Assembly (NCBI GenBank): GCA_963974345.1
Contig: CAXBBW010000005.1
Span: 124,001 to 188,000, forward strand
Length of the DNA: 64,000 nt
Direction: 5' to 3'
Origin: RHLJ01 sp963974345
Lineage (GTDB): Bacteria > Bacteroidota > Rhodothermia > Balneolales > Balneolaceae
Shown: piece by piece, positions 22,174 through 31,600 of the stretch
Layout: every line of letters begins with the position of its first letter
Position numbering within the stretch: the stretch's first letter is position 1
Position numbers and translations under genes: made by a program
The notes under the pieces: generated by a model
The model's database searches: none
Told to the model about the DNA's origin: nothing
Seen by the model: the letters and a program-made list of their open reading frames with translations, nothing else

Positions 22174-23963
22174 TTTCTTCTTTTTCGGGTTTTACCGCTG
22201 CTCTTTCTAAAGCCTTCGGGCTTACCTTTACCACCTTTTCGGAAACTTTTTTTAGAACGATCTCCGCCTACTTTTTTGCCTGGATCTTTTTCTGAAGGCT
22301 CAACATTTACATCTCTACCTTCAAATTTCACACCTTTTACGCTTTCAATCAAACTGTTTTGATATCCTTTTTCAACTTCAAAAAACGAGAAGTTATTTTG
22401 AACATCAATTTTACCAAAATCTGGTTTTTGCCCGTTTAGCGACTCATTTAAAAGTCCCATTAAGCGAACAGGGTTTAAACTATCGCGCCGTCCAATATTA
22501 ATGAAATAGCGATCATAAGAATCGGCGTCGTCATATTTTCTATCGTTTCCGCCTGAACTTCGCTCTCTATCTCTTCCACCGCTGTCTCTACCACCTCGGT
22601 CATTGTTTCTACCACCACGATCTCTTCCACCTTTTGCAGAAGCATTTAAGTCTCTAGAGTCTTTGTAGTATTCTAAGAATTGGTTGAATTCAACAGATAG
22701 AAAATGTTTGATCAATTCTTCACGATCTAGGTCAGAAAGTTTCTCAAGAGCTTCAGGTAAGAACTTTTGAATTTGTTCTTCGTTCACTTTGGTTTCTTTA
22801 ACAGTATCAATCAAATCAAGCATTCTAATACCACAGATTTCTTCCCCTGTTGGCATTTCTTTCTTGATGAACTCTTTACCAGTCATTCTTTCCAGATCGC
22901 GAATTCTACGCATTTCTCTGGTGTGAACAATCGCTATTGAAATACCACTCTTACCTGCACGACCTGTTCTACCACTACGGTGAACATATACTTCCAAATC
23001 ATCAGGAAGATTGAAGTTGATAACATGGGTTAGGTCGTTTACATCAAGTCCACGAGCTGCAACATCGGTAGCAATAAGTAGCTGTAAATCTTTAGTGCGG
23101 AATCTATCCATTACTTCATCACGCTGACCTTGTGATAAATCACCATTCAATAAATCAACATCATAGCCATCTTTACTAAGTTTCGTTGAAATTTCTTGGG
23201 TCTCACGACGAGTACGACAAAACACAATCCCATAAATATCAGGGTTCATATCAACCGTTCTTTTTAATGCTTCGAAACGGTCTTTTGCATGCACCATATA
23301 AAAGTGATGCTCTACATTTTTTGCGCCTGAATTTCTTTCCCCTACAGAAACTTCTTGTGGGTTGTTCATATATTTCTGAGCAATTTTTGCAATCCCCTTA
23401 GGCATAGTAGCTGAGAAAAGAAGTGTCTGCTTTTCTTTAGGTGTGTCTTGCAGAATCGCATCTAAATCATCTTGAAAGCCCATATTCAGCATTTCATCGG
23501 CTTCATCAAGTACAAGTGTACGAACGTTAGTTACGTCCAGTTTTCTTCGTCGGATGAGATCCAACATTCTACCTGGAGTTCCAACAACAACTTGGCACCC
23601 ATTATTCAATGCCCGAATTTGTGTTGTAATATTTGCTCCACCATACACTGCTACAGTGGTGAGTCCTTTCACTTTTTTAGCGAAAGACTTCATATCCTTA
23701 GCAATCTGAATAGCAAGTTCTCTAGTTGGAGACAAGATCAATACTTGTACAGTATTTGAATTTGCATCTACTTTTTGAATACTTGGAAGACCAAAAGCGC
23801 CGGTTTTTCCTGTTCCAGTTTGTGCAAGTGCTACTAAATCTCTTTGAGATTCTAAAATAATAGGAATTGCTTCCTTTTGTACTTCTGTAGGTGTTTCGAA
23901 GCCTAAAAGCTCCACGGCTTCAAGCAGCTCTTGCTTAAGACCTAGTTCTTTGAACGTTGACAT
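22170..23963 (-). CDS. DEAD-box RNA helicase with DbpA-type RNA-binding domain
   Basis: The ATP-dependent RNA helicase belongs to the CsdA/DeaD group. Motifs in order are the Q motif region, AQTGTGKTGAF (Walker A), PTRELA, the DEAD box in LVLDEADEMLNMG, SAT, ARGLD and HRSGRTGRAG. A glycine/arginine/aspartate-rich linker follows, then a DbpA RNA-binding fold (RYFINIGRRDSLNPVRLMG) and a very basic tail. It probably acts in ribosome assembly or mRNA turnover, often cold-induced. An unusually long, hairpin-rich leader precedes it (23964-24260). Confidence 0.95.
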   Translation of the reverse strand: MSTFKELGLKQELLEAVELLGFETPTEVQKEAIPIILESQRDLVALAQTGTGKTGAFGLPSIQKVDANSNTVQVLILSPTRELAIQIAKDMKSFAKKVKGLTTVAVYGGANITTQIRALNNGCQVVVGTPGRMLDLIRRRKLDVTNVRTLVLDEADEMLNMGFQDDLDAILQDTPKEKQTLLFSATMPKGIAKIAQKYMNNPQEVSVGERNSGAKNVEHHFYMVHAKDRFEALKRTVDMNPDIYGIVFCRTRRETQEISTKLSKDGYDVDLLNGDLSQGQRDEVMDRFRTKDLQLLIATDVAARGLDVNDLTHVINFNLPDDLEVYVHRSGRTGRAGKSGISIAIVHTREMRRIRDLERMTGKEFIKKEMPTGEEICGIRMLDLIDTVKETKVNEEQIQKFLPEALEKLSDLDREELIKHFLSVEFNQFLEYYKDSRDLNASAKGGRDRGGRNNDRGGRDSGGRDRERSSGGNDRKYDDADSYDRYFINIGRRDSLNPVRLMGLLNESLNGQKPDFGKIDVQNNFSFFEVEKGYQNSLIESVKGVKFEGRDVNVEPSEKDPGKKVGGDRSKKSFRKGGKGKPEGFRKSSGKTRKRRK

Positions 23964-24270
23964 GTAATTATTATCGTTTTTATCCCGTACAGAAAATTTT
24001 TCGCTGTATGTATTCTTGCCCGGAATGGTTGAGGTGAGCTAGGGACAAGATACAAGCGCGACTGCTTGATTTAGACTGCCTATTGAAGGCCAGCAAATTT
24101 TCTAAACCTGAAAGGTTCTTTACAATACTCCCTAATTTAATAGGGCATATATATCAATTATTCAGTCTTATCGTGTGCTCACGATTTTATAAGCATTTAA
24201 GATACGTAATTAATTTATCAACATTGCATGGTCTTAGTTAATTCTTTCTTAAGTTGAATTAAAATAGTAA
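23964..24270 (-). promoter_or_regulatory. Long structured leader/promoter region of the DEAD-box helicase gene
   Basis: The 300 bases upstream of the helicase start hold no gene but several short hairpins, seen on the plus strand as TCGTGTGCTCACGA (about 24178-24191), CCCTAATTTAATAGGG (about 24132-24147) and AACCTGAAAGGTT (about 24105-24117). Long structured 5' leaders with autoregulatory or cold-responsive roles are known for DEAD-box helicase genes in other phyla. Whether this region is transcribed is inference. Confidence 0.35.
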
Positions 24271-24293
24271 GCCCCTTCGCAAAGCGAAGAGGC
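24271..24293. terminator. Terminator hairpin downstream of the DUF2807-like gene
   Basis: A 10-bp stem (GCCCCTTCGC / GCGAAGAGGC, one G-T pair) with a 3-nt loop lies 22 bases past the stop of the minus-strand gene ending at 24315. T-rich sequence follows on both strands, ATTTTTATTT on the plus strand being the stronger. Confidence 0.7.
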
Positions 24294-24314
24294 ATTTTTA
24301 TTTAAAATATAGTT

Positions 24315-24737
24315 TTAGTCTTCTTTAACTTCTGCAAAAGCAGTAACTGTTGGATTATATATCCCCAACGCTTTGTCTTTCTGACCAATTATAAAGTATT
24401 TACCTAAACCACCAGTTGTTAATGAAGCCATTGAAGTAGTTTCAACGAGTACACGGGTAGGCTGTGAACTGTTTGCTTCTTTATTAGAGCTAATTAGTAC
24501 CTTTCCATCAATGGTTTCGATCTTGATAGAATTTTGGCTCAATGAATCCCCTTGAACAACTAAGTAATTTCTACTGCTGTTTAAGATGATTACTTCAGTA
24601 TTCATTTGAACCTGAAGCTCAGTAAACTGAGGAAGTTCATATGATTTTAGTATATCGGTTTCTTGTGCAAAAGCTATTGAACTTGTTAATGCCAATAACG
24701 CTAAAGTTGTTTTATAAGTCTTTTTGATGATATTCAT
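24315..24737 (-). CDS. Short exported protein resembling the DUF2807 adhesin-head domain
   Basis: I prefer the ATG at 24737, preceded by GAGGTAAAGAGA, because it starts a signal peptide (MNIIKKTYKTTLALLALTSS, cleaved after SIAFAQ); an upstream in-frame start adds a non-signal leader. The mature part of about 115 residues is beta-rich with QVQMNTEVIILNSSRNYLVV, IKIETIDGKVLISSN and VLVETTSMASLTTGGLG, which matches the ladder pattern of the DUF2807 (GIN/adhesin head) domain but covers only its first half. It is periplasmic or surface-exposed; the function is unknown. Confidence 0.6.
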   Translation of the reverse strand: MNIIKKTYKTTLALLALTSSIAFAQETDILKSYELPQFTELQVQMNTEVIILNSSRNYLVVQGDSLSQNSIKIETIDGKVLISSNKEANSSQPTRVLVETTSMASLTTGGLGKYFIIGQKDKALGIYNPTVTAFAEVKED

Positions 24738-25248
24738 TCTCTTTACCTCATTCCTAGTGAGTGATGTTATTTTGGAAAATAGTATTTTACTATTCTCGGC
24801 TTGGTTTTTCACCACTCAAATTTCGGGAGTTTTTTACTAGTAATTGGTATAGTTAACGTCTATTAAGCGCAATTAAAACCTCTATAATCCGACTACACCC
24901 TTAAAAAAGCGGTATCAGAGACTAAATAAATTTACTATTTAACACTCTGTTAATACCAAACTTCTCTATGAAAGCGATTCTCAAAGCGGTTCCATCATTA
25001 TCTAAAAATGTACTTATAGGGTGTTATTGAGAGCGGATTGCATGTTGAACTCCAATACTCTTTATCAAAATTCGCCTCTACATCAATAGTTTCTTCTTTT
25101 GTAATTAAGTTTGATGTAAATAGAATTTTTTGGTGTTTCAATTTTGTTTAATGAAGTCGATAATTTTATAAGTATTTATTTTTAAAAAAATAATTCGATT
25201 CGTATCCTCTATAAACTATTCGTCTTTTCTTGAACGCTAATATTATTT
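24738..25248. other. About 510-bp gene-free divergent region
   Basis: This holds the upstream regions of the DUF2807-like gene (leftward) and the LCIB-like gene (rightward). It is AT-rich, with no convincing frame, repeat or RNA structure. The stretch AAAAAAATAATTCGATTCGT around 25180-25200 probably carries the LCIB-like gene's promoter, but I cannot place the boxes with confidence. Confidence 0.4.
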
Positions 25249-25938
25249 ATGAAAACAATACTTAAACATTATCCTAATTCAGTTTCATTAAGCCAATTAG
25301 AAAGTAAACTCATTTCAGAGTTAGAAAAGCATGGCTTTGTACCTGAAAAAACAATCTGGGGAACATCTATTTGTTCTGATGAGGTTAATAATACTTTTAA
25401 TGTTTTAAATAGATGTTTTGCAGGTGCGGGACCTTTTCGGTTTGGTGGAATTTCAGGATTACCTTTTACAGGTAAAACAGGAATGCTCGCTTTTGAAAGT
25501 CATATCCCAGATGATGGAGATGCATTTATACTTTATGGTCCACATATTGGAATTTCAAAAGATGGATCAATTGGTGAAATAAGACGTGAAGGGCAAAAAA
25601 TTAATACGACATGCTGTGGATCTTTAATTGCGGGTTTATCAGCGATTAGATTAGGGTTTGAACCAGGCGATTATCAAAGCACCGACTATCAACAATTGAA
25701 AGTTCAGGAATTAATTTATTCAGCTAAAAATAAAGTTGAACAATCTGAACTTCCTATTAAAGAAGTAACTGAAATAGCTTTAAGTGAAGCGCATAGACAG
25801 TTAATGGAAATTATAGAACTAACAAAAGAGTCTTTAAAAGGACATAAACTCTTTTTGATTGGCGGTATTGTAATTAATACAGATTGGGATGTAGAAGACT
25901 ACTTTGAAATAAGAGGAACTGAACTTTTCAAGTTCTAA
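25249..25938 (+). CDS. LCIB/LCIC family (theta-class) beta-carbonic-anhydrase-like protein
   Basis: The domain matches the Limiting-CO2-Inducible B/C family of algae and bacteria. The aligned blocks are WGTSICSDEVN, FRFGGISGLPFTGKTGM, SHIPDDGDAFILYGPHIGIS and RREGQ followed by TTCCGS. Candidate zinc ligands are Cys42, His85 and Cys122/123, with Asp44 and Arg112/113 nearby, the arrangement of an active beta-type carbonic anhydrase. There is no signal peptide, so it is cytoplasmic. It has its own promoter region and ends against the convergent VOC gene with a 4-base overlap. It would interconvert CO2 and bicarbonate; activity is inferred from the residues. Confidence 0.85.
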   Translation: MKTILKHYPNSVSLSQLESKLISELEKHGFVPEKTIWGTSICSDEVNNTFNVLNRCFAGAGPFRFGGISGLPFTGKTGMLAFESHIPDDGDAFILYGPHIGISKDGSIGEIRREGQKINTTCCGSLIAGLSAIRLGFEPGDYQSTDYQQLKVQELIYSAKNKVEQSELPIKEVTEIALSEAHRQLMEIIELTKESLKGHKLFLIGGIVINTDWDVEDYFEIRGTELFKF

Positions 25939-26321
25939 GCTTTTTCCTCAAAGAAAAACTCAATCATATTTCCATCAGGATCGGCAACAAATACAAATCT
26001 CCCTTTTTTACGGTTTGAAGGTCCACTCATGATGGTTACTTCTTTATCTCTTAAAAAAGTAGCTATCTCATCTACTTCTTTTGGTGTATCAACAAAAAAA
26101 CCGAAGTGATCAACCCTGAAATCTCTGGATGTTGGATCATAGCTTGTTTCTGCTTCTACGATAACTAGTGTATCGCCATTGCCGACATCATAAACTGCCA
26201 TACTTTGCCCCATTGTTTTAATGAGTTCAAGCCCTAAAATATCTCCATAAAATTCTTTTGAAGCATCAATTCTATTAACACGAATAGTAATGTGGTTTAA
26301 TCCGGATGGTTTAAAATTCAT
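25935..26321 (-). CDS. VOC (glyoxalase/bleomycin resistance) family protein
   Basis: The single-domain vicinal-oxygen-chelate protein has 128 residues. It starts with GLNHITIRVNRIDASKEFYG and has the second half VDHFGFFVDT and FVFVADPDGNMIEFF. Likely metal ligands are the early His, the His in VDHFG and the final Glu. This is a lyase/dioxygenase/isomerase scaffold whose substrate is not evident. It converges on the LCIB-like gene. Confidence 0.9.
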   Translation of the reverse strand: MNFKPSGLNHITIRVNRIDASKEFYGDILGLELIKTMGQSMAVYDVGNGDTLVIVEAETSYDPTSRDFRVDHFGFFVDTPKEVDEIATFLRDKEVTIMSGPSNRKKGRFVFVADPDGNMIEFFFEEKA

Positions 26322-26451
26322 TGTTTATTTAACTTTTTTTAAGTCTGTTTCAGTTACAATCTTTTTAAAAGTAATATAATTTCAAATTCTTAATTCATTT
26401 ACTTTTTAACAAAGAAAGTGAGAAGTTAACACCAAATAAATATTTCAAGAT

Positions 26452-27135
26452 TTGTCTACGTTTTATATTGTTGCGACTCCTATTGGTAACCTAAGTGATT
26501 TTTCGCCTAGAGCAGTGGAAACCTTACAAGCTGTTGATTATATCGCTTGTGAAGACACTCGCACTTCAGGAAAGTTGCTAAAACATTATGGAATTGATAA
26601 ACAGACTTTCTCATTCCATCTCCATAACGAGCATAAGAAAGTTGGACATTTAATTAACATCCTAAATGCCAACCAAAACGTTGCATTAATTAGTGATGCG
26701 GGAATGCCTGGAATTTCTGACCCTGGTTTTTTAGCCGTTCGTGCTGCTCAACAGGAAGGGCATACTATTTGTGTGATTCCAGGTCCTGATGCTGCAACTA
26801 CTGCACTTGTTGCTAGCGGACTTCCTTGCGACAGGTATTCTTTCGAGGGATTTCTCCCCCACAAGAAAGGTCGCCAAAAACGATTGGGGCAACTTGCTGA
26901 GGAGGAACGAACTCTCATTATTTATGAAAGCCCAAACCGGTTGTTAAAGCTAATTGGTGAGTTAGAGAAGTATTTTGGTGAAGATCGATTAATGGCTGTA
27001 GCAAGAGAACTCACAAAAAAGTTTGAAGAAGTAAAACGTGGAACTATACTTGAACTAAAAGAAGAGTTTAACTCACGTGAATCCATTAAAGGTGAAATTG
27101 TTGTAATTGTAGCCGGAAAAGGGTACTCGGAATGA
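26452..27135 (+). CDS. rsmI: 16S rRNA (cytidine-1402-2'-O)-methyltransferase
   Basis: It methylates the 2'-O of C1402 in 16S rRNA with S-adenosylmethionine. The tetrapyrrole-methylase fold starts STFYIVATPIGNLSDFSPRA and contains CEDTRTSGKLLKHYGI, SDAGMPGISDPG and the FEGFLPHKKGRQ block. The start is a TTG at 26452; no ATG lies near. It overlaps lnt by four bases (ATGA). Confidence 0.95.
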   Translation: MSTFYIVATPIGNLSDFSPRAVETLQAVDYIACEDTRTSGKLLKHYGIDKQTFSFHLHNEHKKVGHLINILNANQNVALISDAGMPGISDPGFLAVRAAQQEGHTICVIPGPDAATTALVASGLPCDRYSFEGFLPHKKGRQKRLGQLAEEERTLIIYESPNRLLKLIGELEKYFGEDRLMAVARELTKKFEEVKRGTILELKEEFNSRESIKGEIVVIVAGKGYSE

Positions 27136-28691
27136 ATCGATTTTTAGAAAATAAGTGGGCAGTTTCAATTGTTGCAGGGGTGTTACTAGGATTGAGCTTC
27201 CCTCCTGTTAATCTTTCTTTTTTGAGCTTTCCTGCATTTATGTTGTTACTAATTGTGTCTGAGAAATGTGAGAGCTATAAACAAACTGCATATTTCAGTT
27301 ATGCTGGGTTCTTGATTTGGAACCTTTCTACTACTTATTGGCTAATGATGGCAAGCGTTGGTGCAGGGATAGCAGCAATTCTCGCAAACAGTGTATTGAT
27401 GACTATTCCCCTTTGTTTGGCTCAATTCTTTAATAGAAAATTTTCCTCCCCTTATTTAATTGCATTACTTCAAGCATCTGCTTGGGTCGGATATGAATTC
27501 CTTCACCATAATTGGGATTTAGCATGGCCTTGGTTAGCAGTTGGAAATGCTTGGTCAAACCAAATTAGTTTAATTCAGTTTATTTCAGTCACGGGGCATA
27601 TTGGGATTTCTTTTTGGGTGGTATTTACTGCGGCAATAGCAGTTCAAGCGCTTAAATATAGAACTCGAATTCTTGCTATCTCAACTATTACTTCACTCTT
27701 ACTTTTACCCGCTGCATCTTTGATCTATTTTGCAACAAATAATCCTATTGATGGTGAATTAGATACTGTAAGTGTAACTGTTATTCAACCAAATCATGAT
27801 TCCTATGCTAACTATGGGGGTATGAGCGGGCCATCTGAAGTTTTGGATAGCCTTTTCATGCTTACAAAGAAGATCAAAAAAAATGATACAGACTTAGTGG
27901 TTTGGCCCGAAAATGCGATAGATCGACCTATATATATGGAGTCGCGAACAGCTGGTAGAATTGCAGATTCAGCCCAATCATGGAAAACGAATTTCATAAT
28001 AGGAACGGGACTTGTTACTACTTATCAGGAGAATAAGGAACCGGCACTTTATCGAAATCTAAGCTCAGGTACAGCATATAATATTTTCAATTCAACACTA
28101 TTTATAAAGAATGACGGAAGTAAAAATAGGTACGATAAAGCAAATCTTGTACCTATTGTGGAGCGTTTCCCTTATGTGAATTTCTTTAATTCTATTGATG
28201 TGTTTGGTTGGGTTGATTGGAATTATTTAGCTGGATATGGCAAAGGAAGTACTCCTGATATGCTTGAAACATCGAATTTTGTATCACCAGGTCTAATCTG
28301 TTACGATTCCGTTTATCCTACATGGACTCGAGAGTTTGTAAATAATGGGGCAGATTTTATTACAATAATTACTAACGATGGTTGGTGGGGAAACTCAAGC
28401 GGACATCTACAACATTTTTCATTCGCCAGATTACGAGCTATTGAATTTGATCGCTGGATTGTAAGAAGTGCAAATAATGGAACATCTGGTATTATTAGAC
28501 CTGATGGAACCATAGAACAAAAAACAGATTATTGGATTAGAACAGGCTTTAATTCTAACATCCCAAAAAGAAACACCAAAACCATATATGCAAAGTTTGG
28601 CGATTGGCTTTCTTATCTTTCACTAATTCTTTGTTTTGGGGGATGGATGATGGGAAGGTTTTTCACCTCTGCATTTATCGTGAACGAATAG
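27132..28691 (+). CDS. lnt: Apolipoprotein N-acyltransferase
   Basis: It adds the third acyl chain to lipoproteins in the inner membrane. About seven N-terminal helices are followed by the nitrilase domain: Glu in VVWPENAID, Lys in DKANLVPIVERFP and Cys in GLICYDSVYP, plus NDGWWG. The residue two after the catalytic Cys is Asp where the E. coli enzyme has Glu. This agrees with the many lipoproteins in the window. Its 3' end overlaps the convergent sprA 3' end by 17 bases. Confidence 0.94.
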   Translation: MNRFLENKWAVSIVAGVLLGLSFPPVNLSFLSFPAFMLLLIVSEKCESYKQTAYFSYAGFLIWNLSTTYWLMMASVGAGIAAILANSVLMTIPLCLAQFFNRKFSSPYLIALLQASAWVGYEFLHHNWDLAWPWLAVGNAWSNQISLIQFISVTGHIGISFWVVFTAAIAVQALKYRTRILAISTITSLLLLPAASLIYFATNNPIDGELDTVSVTVIQPNHDSYANYGGMSGPSEVLDSLFMLTKKIKKNDTDLVVWPENAIDRPIYMESRTAGRIADSAQSWKTNFIIGTGLVTTYQENKEPALYRNLSSGTAYNIFNSTLFIKNDGSKNRYDKANLVPIVERFPYVNFFNSIDVFGWVDWNYLAGYGKGSTPDMLETSNFVSPGLICYDSVYPTWTREFVNNGADFITIITNDGWWGNSSGHLQHFSFARLRAIEFDRWIVRSANNGTSGIIRPDGTIEQKTDYWIRTGFNSNIPKRNTKTIYAKFGDWLSYLSLILCFGGWMMGRFFTSAFIVNE

Positions 28692-31600
28692 CAATTCGAA
28701 CATTGAAACGTATGTCATGATTGGTACGTGTAGGAATTTGGTTTGACTCAATTCTACTGAAAGTATATTCAAAGTTTGAAGAAATAGTTTTCGAGATTTG
28801 ATACCCAAGTGTAAATGATCCATTTAGTCTTTTCTGCTCAGTAGTTCTCTTACTATCGATGAGTGCTTCACCAGGATCAGGCAACTGATTTTGGTTGGCT
28901 AAAGCATTGCTAAGATCAGTATCTAGCTTAAAACTATTTTCAGTATCGTTTTTATAACTCCCTCTTATTCCCATTTCTATGTTGTTCTTTATCTTTGGTA
29001 AGAATGAAATCTTCACATTTCTGAACGTGTAATTTACTCCAAAATCGATTCCTCTCGTCAAGGTCTCTGTAACTCTGTTACTATTAATCGCAAAAGACGA
29101 AATATTGCCCCTATCGTATCCTAACTCAGTTCTTAAATTTGATTTCCATGTTACATTAAGCTTAGCTAGTGGAGAAAATCGTTGCTCAACCCTTATTGAG
29201 CTTGGTTCATAAAGTCCACGTTCATCCAAAACTGAAAATGATCCTAATGTTTTTCCAGATTGTAAACCTGTAACCGCATTCAAGCTCCAATCTACCTTAT
29301 AGGTACCACGATAAGCATGAGCAAGCGTAGCTGTACTCATATACTTGCCTAAAAATGGAATATATTTCTCAAACTGAGTCCAGTTAATCCTCCATTGAGG
29401 GAGCGGAAAAGCTAAGAAGCCTTTATCTCCTCTTCCGGTGCTTCCTCCACCCAAATAAGCTTTCCTAAAATCGTCTTGAAGTGTATTTCTATTTAAAACT
29501 GATCGTCCGTCATCATTACCTAACGAATCTCTAAGCACATTGCTACCTTCAACAATATCTCCATAAGCAGCTTCAAGTTGCCGCTCAAAAAAGTCTTCGT
29601 ATCCTGCTCCAAAAGCCCACACAGAAGTGGTATAGCTACCTGATTCTGTAGTTGTTGAATTAATAAGCCCATCAACACCAACAGTTATATTTTCTGTTAC
29701 TGTATTCGAAATTGAGGCGCTCCAATCTAAATCTACCGTGATATTTTTAAGTGGTGTTATTCTAGTACCTGCAGAAATTATATCTCCGTAACGGTTATTT
29801 GCGGGAAAACGGATTTCATTTTCACCATTTATATTCCCAACCAGTTGTTCTCTTGGAATCCGCTCTTGTAATCCAATACGGTATCCAAATGGTGGTGAGA
29901 AATTTTCTGATCCTGCATTGTTAAATGCGTAGTAAATCTGTGATGCTCCACTATAGCCAGGTTGACTACCACTTTTTGTTCTTTTGTAGCTTGCTGATAA
30001 ATCTTTCATGCTAAATATTGAAAGAAATACCTTTCTACCTATATAATTTAAATCCTTAAAAAGATCTGGACTAGGTGTAGGTGATCTTAAGCTATCTGCT
30101 ACTTCATTTTCAATTTCTTTCTTTCTTTTCTCTTTTTGAGCCTTTCGAGTATTTGTCTCTTTTGTGTTTGCCTCTTTTATTCTAGTGAATATCCCAAGCT
30201 TATTGAAGATACGTTCTGTATTAACTCTTATGGAATTGTCTAATTGAAAATTATTAGAAACACTTGCCCCAAGACTTGAACCTCTTGGGCTATTATTCCA
30301 TTGATATCCGCCACCATAAGACGTACTGTATGTCAACCAATTTAAAGCTTCAATTTTTGATATATCTGGTCTCCATGAAGCACTGAATCGTTCTGAGTAG
30401 GTAGACCTCCGAGCACTTAATGAGTCGGTGGCAACCCCTTTTAATACTTCGAAAGTAGGTACTAGATCGAATGATGTACTATCGACACCGCTCACATCTC
30501 TATTCTTTATACCAGCACTAGAAAGATCAAAACTAGTGCTATTACTAAAAGTTATTGGTATTGATGGTGTAAGAGTATAATTCAACGTAAAATTATTCTG
30601 TTGTGTAAAAGCGTGCTGTTGATTTAAAGATTGTAGTGATCTAGGATCTGATAAATTTCTGCGCCTCGACTCATCATACCTTCTCGAAAATGTTGTAGAT
30701 GTTGAAATTGAAGATGGTAAATAACCTAATCGAAGTCCTGAAAGTACTTTAGCTACTGGAACATCCTCGGTAAATGCAAATGGCCTAAATAGCTTAACCC
30801 GCTGAAATCTTAAGTTATATTGAACCGATGCCTTATAATCCCATTTATTCTGAAAAATTAATTGCGGATTTTTTGAATATCCTTTATTGAAAACATAACT
30901 CAACCTCAGGTTATCTATAGTAAACTGAGCAAGTTTACTGTTAGAACCTTTTTTCGAAATATTAGACATGTTAAAAGAGAAGTTCTCACTAACTGTTTGA
31001 ATATCGCTTATCTTATTATTGATAATGCTTGTTCTTTCACTGCTTGTTAATTCATCATTAGAATTTACAGCGTCTTCAAAATCAGTAAGTCTGATATCAC
31101 CTTGGTCCGGAAGGTATTTAGGCGTTTGGGTGCTCCTTCTATTGGATATGCTTATAGGAAAATTCCAACCAAATCGATCTGGAATTAACTTATGTAAGTT
31201 TACTGTGGTACTTAATCCATATCCCAATTGGTCTGATACAGAACGCTCACCCAACCTAGAATCTAACCCTCCAAAACCATTTGTTCTTCGAGTTACGTTT
31301 GCATTTACAGTGGCAAAATCAGCTAACTTGACGGAAGATTTGGCATTTGCTGCCCATCCAAATTCATTATCAAAACCTGATACTCGAAGTTCGTTTAACC
31401 ATAACTCTGCATCTAAACTAGGTGTTCCTGAAGTTTCAGTATCCATAGGATCATACGGATTACGTATACCTAGTCCGATTTCAGAAACTCTATCTAAGGA
31501 GGGATTTCCTCGTATTGCTAGAACTGAACCAGGTACGGCATCTTCTCCTAAAAGTCCGGCTCTTTCAAAAAGGTCTGCTGGATCAGCATTTTCTTCATCT

